NCBI RefSeq assembly: GCF_034043515.1
Contig: NZ_CP138214.1
Span: forward strand, 2,914,001-2,978,000
Length of the DNA stretch: 64,000 nucleotides
Direction: 5' to 3'
Source: Pseudomonas sp. MUP55
GTDB taxonomy: Bacteria > Pseudomonadota > Gammaproteobacteria > Pseudomonadales > Pseudomonadaceae
A model generated the notes under the pieces. The model ran no database searches and was not told the origin of the DNA. It worked only from the letters and a program-made list of their open reading frames with translations. Numbering within the stretch: the first letter of the stretch is position 1; each line of letters opens with the position of its first letter. The position numbers and the translations under genes are program-made. This document shows, piece after piece, positions 35,428 to 45,073 of the stretch.

Positions 35428-36924
35428 TTGTCTACATCTAATTCGCTTTTAAGTGAAAAGGCAGCCACTGGTATCGAAGGTCTTGATGACATTCTTTCCG
35501 GGGGGCTATCACGCAGCCACTTGTTTCTGCTGGAAGGCGAGCCTGGCACGGGCAAAACCACCGTTGCCCTGCACTTTCTGCAGGCGGGAGCGAAAAACGG
35601 CGAAAAATCGCTGTATATCACCTTGTCCGAAACCGAGCATGAGCTGCGCCAAGGCGCCAAGTCTCACGGTTGGGACCTGGACGACAACATTCATATCTTC
35701 GAGTTGACGCCGCCGGAGAGCCTGCTGAACGCCGAGCATCAGCAAAGCCTGCTGTATTCCTCGGACCTGGAACTGGGTGAGGCCACGCGGCAGATTTTCG
35801 AAGTGGTTGAACGGGTCAAGCCGACCCGCGTAGTGGTCGACAGCCTGTCGGAGATCCGCCTGCTGGCGCAAAGCTCCTTGCGCTATCGCCGGCAGATCCT
35901 GGCAATCAAGCACTACTTCGTGCGCTATGACGCCACCGTGTTGCTGCTCGACGACCTGACTACCGAATCCCTCGACAAAACCGTGCACAGCGTGGCCCAT
36001 GGCGTGATTCGCCTGGAAGAGCTGACGCCCAACTACGGCGCCGAACGCCGGCGCGTACGGGTGGTGAAATACCGTGGCCAGAAGTACCGGGGCGGTTTTC
36101 ATGATTTCACCATCATGGGTGACGGCGTGCATGTGTTCCCTCGCCTGGTGGCCGCCGAACATCGCGGCGGCTATACGCGCCAGACCATGAGCAGCGGCAT
36201 CCCCGAACTCGATGCCCTGATGGGCGGTGGCGTCGAGACGGGCTCCAGCAGCCTGATCCTTGGCCCGGCCGGTACCGGCAAATCGCTGATTTCGATGATC
36301 TTCGCCGCCGCTGCTGTAGAGCGTGGCGAAAAAGCCGCGCTGTTCATCTTCGATGAAGAGATGGGCCTGCTGTTCGAACGCATGAAAAACATGGGCATCG
36401 ACCTGGCAGCGCTGCAGGCCACCGGCAACCTATTGATCGAACAGGTCGACGCCGCCGAGCTGTCCCCGGGGGAGTTCTCACACCGAGTACGCCGCTGCGT
36501 AGACGAAGGCGGCATCAAAACCGTGGTGATCGACAGCATCAACGGCTACCAGGCGGCCATGCCGGAAGAGAACGCGCTGATCCTGCACATGCACGAACTG
36601 CTGCTGTACCTCAACCGACGTGGCGCTGCGACGTTCATGACCGTCGCCCAGCATGGCCTGGTCGGCGACATGCAGACACCCGTGGATATCACTTACCTGG
36701 CCGATACCGTGATTCTGCTGCGTTACTTCGAAGCATTGGGCAAGGTTCGCCGAGCTATTTCGGTGATCAAGAAACGTACCGGTACCCATGAGTCCACTAT
36801 CCGTGAGTACCGTATCAGCAGTCGCGGTATGACCGTGGGCGAACCTCTGGACAATTTCCAGGGCGTGCTGCGCGGCATTCCGATCTACATGGGCGCAGGC
36901 TCGCCTCTGCTCAAGGAAGAGTGA
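35428..36924 (+). CDS. KaiC-like double-domain RecA ATPase (498 aa)
   Basis: Two tandem KaiC/RadA domains, each with a Walker A: G-E-P-G-T-G-K-T-T at 37-45 and G-P-A-G-T-G-K-S-L around 278-286. Walker B strands are T-R-V-V-V-D-S-L-S-E and T-V-V-I-D-S-I-N-G. The length is close to cyanobacterial KaiC, but no kaiA or kaiB is nearby, so a clock function should not be assumed; in heterotrophs such proteins occur beside sensor kinases and are linked to stress responses. The TTG start has GAGGG six bases upstream. It overlaps the following hybrid kinase by four bases, so the two are translated together. Confidence 0.92.
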   Translation: MSTSNSLLSEKAATGIEGLDDILSGGLSRSHLFLLEGEPGTGKTTVALHFLQAGAKNGEKSLYITLSETEHELRQGAKSHGWDLDDNIHIFELTPPESLLNAEHQQSLLYSSDLELGEATRQIFEVVERVKPTRVVVDSLSEIRLLAQSSLRYRRQILAIKHYFVRYDATVLLLDDLTTESLDKTVHSVAHGVIRLEELTPNYGAERRRVRVVKYRGQKYRGGFHDFTIMGDGVHVFPRLVAAEHRGGYTRQTMSSGIPELDALMGGGVETGSSSLILGPAGTGKSLISMIFAAAAVERGEKAALFIFDEEMGLLFERMKNMGIDLAALQATGNLLIEQVDAAELSPGEFSHRVRRCVDEGGIKTVVIDSINGYQAAMPEENALILHMHELLLYLNRRGAATFMTVAQHGLVGDMQTPVDITYLADTVILLRYFEALGKVRRAISVIKKRTGTHESTIREYRISSRGMTVGEPLDNFQGVLRGIPIYMGAGSPLLKEE

Positions 36925-38615
36925 GTGTGACGTCTCTTTCTTCAGTCCTTGAACGCGCCATCATCCTCGCGCCTTTGGGCCGCGACAGTTCGTTGGCGCT
37001 GATGATGCTCAATGAGGCCGGCTACCATGGCATGGTTGCCGCCAGCCTTGGGCACCTGTGCGAAGCGCTGGACGAAGGCGCAGGCCTGCTTATCATTGCC
37101 GCTGAGGCCTTGCGCGGTGTCGACATGGAACCTCTGCTGGAGTATCTGCACCAGCAACCGGCCTGGTCGGACTTGCCCATCGTGCTCATGACCCATCATG
37201 GAGGCAGCGAGCAAAATGGTTCGTCACACCTGAGCGGGCTGTTGGGCAATGTTACGTTCCTGGAGCGACCGTTCCACCCCGTGACCTTGATCAGTCTGGT
37301 GAGTACCGCCTTGCGTGGACGACGACGGCAGTACGAAGCCCGGGATCGCCTGATCGACCTGAGTGCCAGTGAGCTGCGCCTGCAACGCACCCTGGAAACC
37401 CTCGAACAACAGGTGGAAGAACGTACCGCGCAATTGCGCAGCAATGAAGAAGCGCTGCGCCAGTCGCAGAAAATGGAAGCCGTCGGCCAGTTGACCGGCG
37501 GCATCGCCCATGACTTCAACAACATGCTGACCGGCATCATCGGCAGCCTGGAATTGCTGCGCAGGCGTGTAGCGCGAGGCAAGCTGGACGACCTGGACAG
37601 CTTGATCGACCTGGGTGTTACCTCAGCCAACCGTGCCGCCGGCCTCACCCACCGCCTGCTGGCGTTTTCGCGCAGGCAGTCGCTGGACCCCAAACCGGTG
37701 GGGATCAATCAGCTGGTCGCCTCCATGGGCGAACTGCTGCAACGCAGCATCAACGAAAGTATCTGCCTGCAAATGCACCTCAGCGACACCCTGTGGACGG
37801 CGGAGGCCGACCCGAATCAGCTGGAAAGCGCCCTGCTCAATCTGGTGATCAACGCGCGAGACGCCATGCCCAACGGCGGCAGCCTCACCGTGGCGACCAC
37901 CAACCGCCACCTCGACAGCGTGTTCACCGCCGCCTATGGCACCTTGAGCCCTGGGGATTACGTTGAGCTGAGCGTCAGTGATACCGGTTGTGGCATTCCG
38001 GAAAGCGTCATGGGGCGTGTATTCGACCCGTTCTTCACCACCAAGCCGATCGGCCAGGGCACAGGTCTGGGCCTGTCGATGATTTACGGGTTTGCCCGTC
38101 AGTCCCGTGGGCATGTGACCCTGCACAGCGAAGTGGGCGTAGGCACCACTGTCAGCCTGTTCCTGCCACGCTTTGCGGGCGAAGTCGTCGCTGACGCTGT
38201 GGTCAACCCGCCCATGCTGCCGTACGCCAATGACGGTGAAACGGTGCTGATCGTTGAGGACGATCCGGCTGTGCGCGTACTGGTGAGCGCCGTGTTGAAA
38301 GAGTTGGGCTATGCCTTTGTCGAGGCTGGTGACGCTAACACGGCGGTACCGATCATCGAGTCCGACCAGCGCATTGACCTGCTGATCAGTGATGTCGGTT
38401 TGCCGGGCATGAACGGCCGGCAACTGGCGGAGATCGGCCGGCAAATCCGTCCCGGCCTCAAAGTGCTGTTCATCACCGGATATGCCGAACACGCGGCGGT
38501 GCGTGGCGGGTTTCTCGACCCGGGCATGCAGTTGATCACCAAGCCGTTCACCTTCGATCTGTTGACCGAGAAAGTGCGCGAGATGATCAGGGTGACCCCG
38601 CCGTCCGTGCTCTAA
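36921..38615 (+). CDS. hybrid sensor histidine kinase with N-terminal pseudo-receiver (564 aa)
   Basis: The N-terminal ~135 residues fold like a receiver but lack the phospho-acceptor: where receivers have D-x-x-x-P there is A-E-A-L-R. A coiled coil (L-E-T-L-E-Q-Q-V-E-E-R-T-A-Q-L) leads to a kinase of the H-D-F-N-N class (G-G-I-A-H-D-F-N-N-M-L) and an ATPase domain with D-T-G-C-G-I-P and G-T-G-L-G-L-S. The C-terminal receiver keeps its Asp in L-L-I-S-D-V-G-L-P-G-M-N-G. There is no membrane segment, so sensing is cytoplasmic, perhaps through the KaiC-like partner. It starts with GTG overlapping that gene's stop. Confidence 0.9.
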   Translation: MSVTSLSSVLERAIILAPLGRDSSLALMMLNEAGYHGMVAASLGHLCEALDEGAGLLIIAAEALRGVDMEPLLEYLHQQPAWSDLPIVLMTHHGGSEQNGSSHLSGLLGNVTFLERPFHPVTLISLVSTALRGRRRQYEARDRLIDLSASELRLQRTLETLEQQVEERTAQLRSNEEALRQSQKMEAVGQLTGGIAHDFNNMLTGIIGSLELLRRRVARGKLDDLDSLIDLGVTSANRAAGLTHRLLAFSRRQSLDPKPVGINQLVASMGELLQRSINESICLQMHLSDTLWTAEADPNQLESALLNLVINARDAMPNGGSLTVATTNRHLDSVFTAAYGTLSPGDYVELSVSDTGCGIPESVMGRVFDPFFTTKPIGQGTGLGLSMIYGFARQSRGHVTLHSEVGVGTTVSLFLPRFAGEVVADAVVNPPMLPYANDGETVLIVEDDPAVRVLVSAVLKELGYAFVEAGDANTAVPIIESDQRIDLLISDVGLPGMNGRQLAEIGRQIRPGLKVLFITGYAEHAAVRGGFLDPGMQLITKPFTFDLLTEKVREMIRVTPPSVL

Positions 38616-38622
38616 GACATAC

Positions 38623-41600
38623 TTACAACGGCGTCGTATACGTACTGGCGAGCGCCGCCTCATTGGCGCCGACTGTGCGGGGGGTCTTACCGTCGTATTC
38701 GGATATTCTGAATTCCAACTCCTTGCCAGGCAGGCCGGTGGATTTATAGGGCCGGGAGAACTGCTTGTTGTTGAAGATATTCCTCATCCCTGTGCGCATG
38801 CTTTCGGTTGACGGAAAGTTTGCTACTCCGTAATTGGGATCAAAAAAGAAATAACTCCGCTTGCTTCCATCGACGATTACCCCAGCCGTCATCGCATGCG
38901 CCTCGTCGCCGATCATCAGTGTTTTCGTTACAGGACTGCTGCCCAAATTGTCGGCGATGCTCGTGTACGGGACAGAGGGCACCTGCGAGCCCGCACGACC
39001 ATGAAAGCCCGTGGGCGTCTCTACCCTTTTTTGAAACTCCGCCAACGTCGCGATGAAGTCTTTGGAGGATTGCGCCTTCGGATTGGCAGCCGCTGTGTAA
39101 ACGTTGTCGATCAGTGTGCCGGCTTTACCGTTCCTGCTCGCTTCGGCCATCAGGTTGGACAGCGCTGCACATTGCCCCTTGGACAAGGGCTGTGTTTGGC
39201 TCAGATAGAAAATCTGTGGCATCGGCGTCACGCTGCCTCCCGCATCGCGCACGACATGGCTGAAAATACTGGCGCCGTTGAGACCATGCTGAACGGCCAG
39301 ACGCTCCTGTTGGCGCACCAGAATACCCATTTGCTTGGCGGTCAGGTTTCCATGGGTGACCGCCAGTTTCTTGACCTGTGCAGAGTTCATACTGGGCGAG
39401 TAGCCAGGCACACTACTGGGATCACCGTTCTTGTAGCCCTCCTGAAATGCCGCCGCGGTCGGACCATTTTCGGCTTTGCGAGACAGGTTATGAAACTTGG
39501 TGTCCAGGTGCGTTTTGGTTGTGGCCTTGAAATCGGCCAACGGTTTGCCGAAAGGTTTATCCGTAACAGGATCGTAGGCGTACCAGCGGCCTTTATGATT
39601 AAGGGCGATGGTCTGGTAGTAGCCCGGGCCGTCAGACGTTTTGGCCGTACCTTCAAACAGGTCAATGCGCTCGTCTACCAGACGGGCCTGGCGTTGGTTC
39701 AGGTGCACGCCGGACTGTTTGAACTTAGCCACTCCCGGCGAGCGAATCTTTTGACGAAGCCCTGCCAGAATGGACGCGCCGCCCTCGGCACCTGCCCCCG
39801 TTAACTTTCCAAACCCTCGAAGCAGCCCTGACCCAAAAGGCTTACGCACGGCACGCAGTCCTTTAGCGGCCCCGGTACCTTTGCCCAACTCTGAGGTGGC
39901 CGTGCTCATCACGACGTCAAAGATGACATCCGCCGCAGCCTCTGCAAAGTTTCCGTGAGCCAGATTCCATATGGCAGACCCGCCCGGTATCAAACCCAGT
40001 ACCACGCCGCGCATCAATGCTTTGACTTCCTCCTCCTTATCAAACGTCGTCACTTCGCGGGTGGAATCTTTCAGGTCACCCATGCGATAAGCTTGAATCA
40101 CGTGTCTGGAGAGCAACTGGCCGAGGTATTGGCTGCGAGGGCTGGAGAAAGACTGCGGTAGGTCCTGGCGCCCAACGGTGCCCTTCTCTTTGTCAGCGTT
40201 TTCACTGGACGGGATCATCCGTTCAATAGTGGGAGCGGTGAAATGGTCGACCGAATGGTTTGATGTCTTCACCTCAGGCCCTTGAACGCCTTCTTTGAAA
40301 TTGTCCTTCCAATCGTCTCGTCTACGCAGCACGTTACGCTGGGGGTCCACTTCGTAGTACGTCGTCGAACCATGACGGACAGTTTCTATGATCAGGTGTC
40401 TGTCAGCTTCGTTTGGCAGAAAACGAGTGTAGCTCGCGCCGCCATTGGGGGTATGCAGCACGCTACGCTGCGATCTCCCGCGTTGATAAACAGTCAGGTC
40501 GCCCCACACAAGATTTTTCCGGTCCTCCACTGGCAGGTTGGCAATCAGGTGCTCAGTCACTGCCGCCCAGGCGTCCGACAGATCGTCCGCGTAGGACCTG
40601 AACGCTTGTTCATGCGTTTGTATCGGATCCGGCAGTGTTTCAAGTTCCCAAAGCACGCCGTCTATAAGAGGGTTGGGAGAGGTCCAGCCGACATCCAGGC
40701 TGTCTTTCCCGGACAGGTAAAGATCCAGTAGTGAATAGCGGCCCGAAGGATCAAGCGAAATCGACGGTGTGAGCCTGTTACGGTCGGTCTCTGTGCGCCG
40801 TGCCGTTATGCTCTTTTCTTCGAACGGAACGTTGTCACCATAGCGGGCGCGCAATGCGGCCAATGCGACAGAGCGCTGCGTCGGGACCGAGGCACCCAAT
40901 GCGTCGACCGCACGCAGCATTCGCTGTTGTTGCACACTGATCGCCCGTTGGGTATCGGTTACTTGAGCAGCCGAATATTCACCCTGCAAAGGCAATGTCC
41001 CATTCGCCCTGCCCCATTGAATGATCCCCGCCACTGCGCTTTGCGCCTGAATCGCCTGGTCGCTATCCGTCACGGGGTCAATGGCATCGAACGCGGCGAC
41101 TTCTTCGAAACTCATGGAGCGGGTGGCGCCAGGGCTCATCGCTTCAATTCGGTCGACCGCCGCCTTGTGGGCGAGCCAGGCAAAGGATCCATATGTGATA
41201 CCGGATGGTACGCCGCTGACCAGCAGTTCCGGCGCCGCACGGGAGAGCAAAAGGGTGGCAGCGACCGAAGCCGCCTGTGAAGTGGTAACAAGAGACGATG
41301 CAAGATGCTCGGTCAGCTTTTGCTTGATCACTGACAAAGGCTGGGCAAAGAACTCGGGCGAAGCCAGGTTGAAACCGGCGATATGATTCGCTTGAGGGTT
41401 ATCCAGACCTTTTGCGTCCAGGGTAATGGCTAATGCGGTCAGCAGCATGTCCTCGGGGCTGGAATTTTCGGCGACCTCGCCCATGCGTTGCTTAAGCGCC
41501 TCGCCCAATGCTGTTCCTGCGTCGCAGCTCAGAATCCACTCTATGGTCTTGAGGTCGCTCTTTTGGTCGAGAACCGAGCGAGGCGCCTTTTTCATCAGCG

Positions 41601-42687
41601 CCCCCAACACATCCACGGTGCCCAGCCTGGCGTCGGCATCAAGGCCAGGCAGTGGGGGGCTGTTGTCAGCGATGATGGCAAACAGTGAGCCCTGGTCAGC
41701 CAGTGACATAGGCACGGGCCAGGACACCGCCCCACCAAAATCCCCGTATGGCGGTGCGGGCAGCGCCTGCGCGGCCAGAGCGCTTTTCAGGTTATCCATT
41801 TGCTCGTCATTTTCCGGCACATGCCAGCCGCTGTGGCTCAACAGATCTTTGAGGCTGGCATCAGAGCGTTGGGTGTCTAGCGCGTAGTACGAGTCGGGAT
41901 GGGTAGGTACCCGTGCGTTGGTGAGAAAGCTTTCAAGGGAGATATAGGAGGGTGTCCTATAGTCCTGCAGCTTCTGCCTGAGCCTGTATTTATTGACGTC
42001 GTCGCCCAGCTTGCCCTTTTCCTGTTGCAGTAGTTCAGGCGATTGGGCCTTCAGGTTCACATAGGTGTCAGCGCCCAACACATCGAAAGCCTGGTTGTGT
42101 TCAAGCTGAGTCGCCCGGGACTGGGTCCTTGCCTTATCGTCCGGTAACAAAACCTCCCCATAGAAATGGGCGACGGATTGTAACGGCGCCTGAAACGGGT
42201 CTGCGGGCGCGTTGAAGTCTACGCCCGGGCTCAATGCCTGCGCAGCTACCATAAGCGGCTCTATCACGTCGCGTGCGCCTGGTCGTGGTGCCACGCCATA
42301 GGTGGTGCGTCTGCCATTGACCGTAACGGTCAGCGAGCCATTCTGCGGGCTGATTTCGATTGGCTGGGAAGTGTCAATATTTTCCGCCGCCGCCCACGCC
42401 ACAAACATCGGACTGTGGGCCAGGTCGTACAAATGCTGCCACCAGCCACCAAACCGTGAGCCTTGCGCCACCGCCACCGGCGTTTTCGCATCCAAGCCAG
42501 TCTGCGCCGCTTGGCGTATGCCGCTGGCGTAAAGCCGCAGCATGCCGCTGTCGCCCGTCTCTTGCGCGCGAGCATGGGGTGGTTGCGGGGGTTGCACCAG
42601 AATGTCGACAGGCGCCGAGGTATCTGATGAGCGTAAGGATGAAAGCGGTTGAAAAAAATGGCTGCTGGAAATAGCGGATAGCGTCAT
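38623..42687 (-). CDS. large toxin-like protein with C-terminal YopT/C58-like cysteine protease region (1354 aa)
   Basis: A very long protein without a Sec signal. The N-terminal ~890 residues resemble the large dermonecrotic-toxin-like proteins of Pseudomonas (DUF6543 type); this is recalled, not aligned. Residues ~894-927 form a hydrophobic Gly/Ala-rich helix pair (L-G-L-I-P-G-G-S-A-I-W-N-L-A-H), as in toxin membrane-insertion regions. The C-terminal ~190 residues show an ordered Cys-His-Asp triad: C1173 (K-G-Q-C-A-A-L-S), H1264 (D-E-A-H-A-M-T-A-G-V) and D1283 (F-F-F-D-P-N-Y-G), as in YopT/AvrPphB C58 proteases. The ATG at 42687 has AGGTGG six bases upstream; a farther ATG at 42738 has none. 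It follows a receiver gene on the same strand and is convergent with the hybrid kinase. No secretion gene or immunity gene is seen next to it. Confidence 0.75.
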   Translation of the reverse strand: MTLSAISSSHFFQPLSSLRSSDTSAPVDILVQPPQPPHARAQETGDSGMLRLYASGIRQAAQTGLDAKTPVAVAQGSRFGGWWQHLYDLAHSPMFVAWAAAENIDTSQPIEISPQNGSLTVTVNGRRTTYGVAPRPGARDVIEPLMVAAQALSPGVDFNAPADPFQAPLQSVAHFYGEVLLPDDKARTQSRATQLEHNQAFDVLGADTYVNLKAQSPELLQQEKGKLGDDVNKYRLRQKLQDYRTPSYISLESFLTNARVPTHPDSYYALDTQRSDASLKDLLSHSGWHVPENDEQMDNLKSALAAQALPAPPYGDFGGAVSWPVPMSLADQGSLFAIIADNSPPLPGLDADARLGTVDVLGALMKKAPRSVLDQKSDLKTIEWILSCDAGTALGEALKQRMGEVAENSSPEDMLLTALAITLDAKGLDNPQANHIAGFNLASPEFFAQPLSVIKQKLTEHLASSLVTTSQAASVAATLLLSRAAPELLVSGVPSGITYGSFAWLAHKAAVDRIEAMSPGATRSMSFEEVAAFDAIDPVTDSDQAIQAQSAVAGIIQWGRANGTLPLQGEYSAAQVTDTQRAISVQQQRMLRAVDALGASVPTQRSVALAALRARYGDNVPFEEKSITARRTETDRNRLTPSISLDPSGRYSLLDLYLSGKDSLDVGWTSPNPLIDGVLWELETLPDPIQTHEQAFRSYADDLSDAWAAVTEHLIANLPVEDRKNLVWGDLTVYQRGRSQRSVLHTPNGGASYTRFLPNEADRHLIIETVRHGSTTYYEVDPQRNVLRRRDDWKDNFKEGVQGPEVKTSNHSVDHFTAPTIERMIPSSENADKEKGTVGRQDLPQSFSSPRSQYLGQLLSRHVIQAYRMGDLKDSTREVTTFDKEEEVKALMRGVVLGLIPGGSAIWNLAHGNFAEAAADVIFDVVMSTATSELGKGTGAAKGLRAVRKPFGSGLLRGFGKLTGAGAEGGASILAGLRQKIRSPGVAKFKQSGVHLNQRQARLVDERIDLFEGTAKTSDGPGYYQTIALNHKGRWYAYDPVTDKPFGKPLADFKATTKTHLDTKFHNLSRKAENGPTAAAFQEGYKNGDPSSVPGYSPSMNSAQVKKLAVTHGNLTAKQMGILVRQQERLAVQHGLNGASIFSHVVRDAGGSVTPMPQIFYLSQTQPLSKGQCAALSNLMAEASRNGKAGTLIDNVYTAAANPKAQSSKDFIATLAEFQKRVETPTGFHGRAGSQVPSVPYTSIADNLGSSPVTKTLMIGDEAHAMTAGVIVDGSKRSYFFFDPNYGVANFPSTESMRTGMRNIFNNKQFSRPYKSTGLPGKELEFRISEYDGKTPRTVGANEAALASTYTTPL

Positions 42688-42812
42688 GAGGAACCACCTG
42701 ACAGTAGACAAACGATGTTTGCAATGAATGCCGCTCATTGATCATCGTTATTGGTCAGGTTATACGGAAGGTTCCTCCCTGCTGCTTGGGCGTGGGGACG
42801 GATGCAGATTGT

Positions 42813-42829
42813 GGCGGACGGGTTCCGCC
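42813..42829 (-). terminator. short GC-rich hairpin after the receiver gene
   Basis: GGCGGA and TCCGCC arms surround a five-base loop directly after the receiver stop on the minus strand. No T run follows, so it may only weaken read-through into the toxin gene, whose start lies 126 bases further along. Confidence 0.4.
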
Positions 42830-42830
42830 C

Positions 42831-43208
42831 TCAAGCCAGCAGACGCTGAATGTGCTCCTGCAGCGTATCCAGATCAAACGGCTTGGCCAGAATCGGCGCA
42901 TTGCGCGTGATCGGGCTGTTGCAGTCGAGAATTTCCTGGGGATAGCCGCTGATAAAGATGACTTTCAGTTCCGGCCTCACCTTGAGCGCCGGCTCGGCGA
43001 TCTGCACGCCCGAAATACCACCCGGCAGGCGGTAATCGGTGACCATCAGGTCCAGGTGCGGCTTGGTCGCGAGGATTTCAAAGGCCTCTTTTCCATTGAC
43101 GGCCTTCAACACCCGATAACCCAGGCCAGCCAGGTATTCACCCAGCACAAACATAATGGATTCGTCGTCCTCGACGATCAGTACGACATCTTGTGCATCT
43201 TCACTCAT
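42831..43208 (-). CDS. single-domain response regulator (125 aa)
   Basis: A stand-alone CheY-like receiver: the acidic pair in L-I-V-E-D-D-E-S, the phospho-acceptor Asp in M-V-T-D-Y-R-L-P-G-G, and the conserved Lys in I-L-A-K-P-F-D-L. No output domain is present, so it signals by protein contact or phosphotransfer. The ATG at 43208 has AAGG upstream and is preferred over the GTG seven codons earlier. It is the last signalling gene of the minus-strand chain that begins at 49398, 78 bases after the receiver-kinase gene. Confidence 0.9.
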   Translation of the reverse strand: MSEDAQDVVLIVEDDESIMFVLGEYLAGLGYRVLKAVNGKEAFEILATKPHLDLMVTDYRLPGGISGVQIAEPALKVRPELKVIFISGYPQEILDCNSPITRNAPILAKPFDLDTLQEHIQRLLA

Positions 43209-43286
43209 GGGAAGCCTTTGTCCAGTCAATTGCTGGTGTTACGACCATGGGGTCACGTAGAGGTTGCGTCCAGGTGACGATTGATT

Positions 43287-44480
43287 TCACGCCGTTGCCG
43301 AAAGCGGCAAACAGACCCGAAACAACGCGCCCTCGCCTATCCGGCTTTCAACTTCGATGGTCCCGCCATGAGCCGCGACGATCTGCTCGGAGATGAACAG
43401 GCCCAGGCCCAGACCCGCAGCCGCGTGGCTGACGGAAACCCGCTCGAACTGTTGAAAAATGCGCTTCTGGTTCTCCTCGCTGATACCAATACCGTGGTCA
43501 CGAACCTCCACACGCGCTTCGTCGTGCTCGGTGTAGACCCGTACTTCGACCGGGCTCTTGGCGCCGTAGCGCAACGCGTTGGTCAGTAAATTAGTGACCA
43601 CCTGCTCGATGCGGAATTCATCCCAATTGCCTTCCACCGGCTCATCGGCCACCAAGCGCATCGACGATTCGGCGGCAGCGACCTGCGGCTCGAAGTTATG
43701 CACCAGGTTGCGCACCAGCTGCGTCAGGTCAAAGCGCGCCGGACGTATCGACAGTTTGCCGGTGCGGATACGCGACACGTCGAGCATGTCCTCGATCAAC
43801 CGGATCAGGCTTTTGATCTGGCGCTCGTCGCGGTCGACCATTGCGTGCATCTTGTCCAGCGTGAACGCCGAAGCGTTATCCCGGGCCAGGTGCATCTTGC
43901 GCAACTGGGTTTCCAGAATCAGCCCGTTCAGGGGCGTGCGCACTTCGTGGGCGACTATCGACATGAAGTCATCGCGCATGCGCACCGCCTGCTCCAGCTC
44001 GGCCTGGGTGGCCTGCAGGCGCGTCAGCAGCAGCTCCTGCTCGCGGCGGCTGCGCTCCAGGGCTTCGACCTGCAGCTTCATCGCCTTGCTCTGGCGGTAA
44101 AGGTCGACGAATACGTTGACCTTGCTCTTGACCGCGTGAATATCCAGCGGCTTGTGCAGGAAGTCCACCGCGCCGCTTTCATAGCCCTTGAAGGCGTAGT
44201 TGAGTTCGCGGCCGGCGGCGCTGACGAAAACGATCGGGATGTTCTTGGTCTTTTCGGTGCCGCGCATCAATTCGGCCAGCTCGAAACCGTTCATGCCAGG
44301 CATCTGCACGTCGAGGATCGCCATGGCGAATTCATGTTCCAGCAACAGGGACAACGCTTCGTCGGCACTCAATGCCTTGAATACCTGGCGGTCTTCGCGC
44401 TTGATCAGCGCTTCGAGGGCCAGCAGGTTTTCCGGCAGATCATCGACGATCAGCAGTTTGGCCTGGACAGTACTTAACAT
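43287..44480 (-). CDS. receiver-histidine kinase hybrid (397 aa)
   Basis: An N-terminal receiver (~8-125, phospho-Asp in A-I-L-D-V-Q-M-P-G-M-N-G) is followed by a coiled coil, a HisKA domain (S-I-V-A-H-E-V-R-T-P-L-N-G) and an HATPase domain (N-L-L-T-N-A-L-R-Y-G, D-H-G-I-G-I, G-L-G-L-G-L). There is no input or membrane domain, so it probably takes phosphate from the large hybrid kinase encoded upstream. It overlaps the cheB-like gene by seven bases. Confidence 0.92.
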   Translation of the reverse strand: MLSTVQAKLLIVDDLPENLLALEALIKREDRQVFKALSADEALSLLLEHEFAMAILDVQMPGMNGFELAELMRGTEKTKNIPIVFVSAAGRELNYAFKGYESGAVDFLHKPLDIHAVKSKVNVFVDLYRQSKAMKLQVEALERSRREQELLLTRLQATQAELEQAVRMRDDFMSIVAHEVRTPLNGLILETQLRKMHLARDNASAFTLDKMHAMVDRDERQIKSLIRLIEDMLDVSRIRTGKLSIRPARFDLTQLVRNLVHNFEPQVAAAESSMRLVADEPVEGNWDEFRIEQVVTNLLTNALRYGAKSPVEVRVYTEHDEARVEVRDHGIGISEENQKRIFQQFERVSVSHAAAGLGLGLFISEQIVAAHGGTIEVESRIGEGALFRVCLPLSATA

Positions 44481-45073
44481 GGGGAAGGTTCCAGGGAAGC
44501 CAGCAATGAGCCAATCTGGCTCAAGGAAAGAATATGGTCAGGTGTATGCAACGCCAGGGCCGCCAGGGGCATCACGGCGATCCGGGCCTCGGCGGGATCC
44601 TGTACGAGGGTAGTACCGCCCGATTGCTTGACGTGGGCCAGCCCGCGCGCGCCGTCCTGATTGGCGCCGGTCAGCAGGATTGCCAGCAAACCGCGCCCGT
44701 AGGCGTCGGCGGCCGATGTGAAGAGAAAATCGATGGCTGGCCGTGAATGGTGCACGCGGTCCTCCTGGCTCAGGGACAGGCTGTGGTCGTGTTCCACCGA
44801 CAGATGATAGCCGGGGCCGGCGAAATACAAGGTGCCCGCCTCGATCGACTCCTTGTCTTGCGCTTCCTTCACCGGAATACGCAAGCGCCGCGCGAAGACT
44901 TCGGCCAACTGACTGCGACGTTCATCGGGCAGGTGCAGCACCGCAATGATCGGCAGGCCGAACGTTTCCGGCAACCCGCCAAAAATACTCAGCAACGCCT
45001 CCACACCGCCGGCGGAGGCGCCGACGACGATGGCTTCAATCCCGACAAGCGGGGTGATTGCGGCGTCGCTCAT
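44474..45073 (-). CDS. CheB-type methylesterase domain protein without receiver (199 aa)
   Basis: A protein-glutamate methylesterase domain alone. The Ser-His-Asp triad is visible: G-A-S-A-G-G-V-E, V-L-H-L-P-D, and T-G-A-N-Q-D-G-A-R-G. The usual N-terminal receiver of chemotaxis CheB is missing, so its activity cannot be controlled by its own phosphorylation. No MCP, cheA or cheW lies in this cluster, so its targets are unknown. It overlaps the CheR-like gene by four bases and the following receiver-kinase gene by seven. Confidence 0.93.
   Translation of the reverse strand: MSDAAITPLVGIEAIVVGASAGGVEALLSIFGGLPETFGLPIIAVLHLPDERRSQLAEVFARRLRIPVKEAQDKESIEAGTLYFAGPGYHLSVEHDHSLSLSQEDRVHHSRPAIDFLFTSAADAYGRGLLAILLTGANQDGARGLAHVKQSGGTTLVQDPAEARIAVMPLAALALHTPDHILSLSQIGSLLASLEPSPC

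Noticed and set aside
35428..36924. Calling the KaiC-like gene a circadian clock gene
   Set aside because: No kaiA or kaiB is present, and KaiC-like ATPases are widespread in heterotrophs without clocks.
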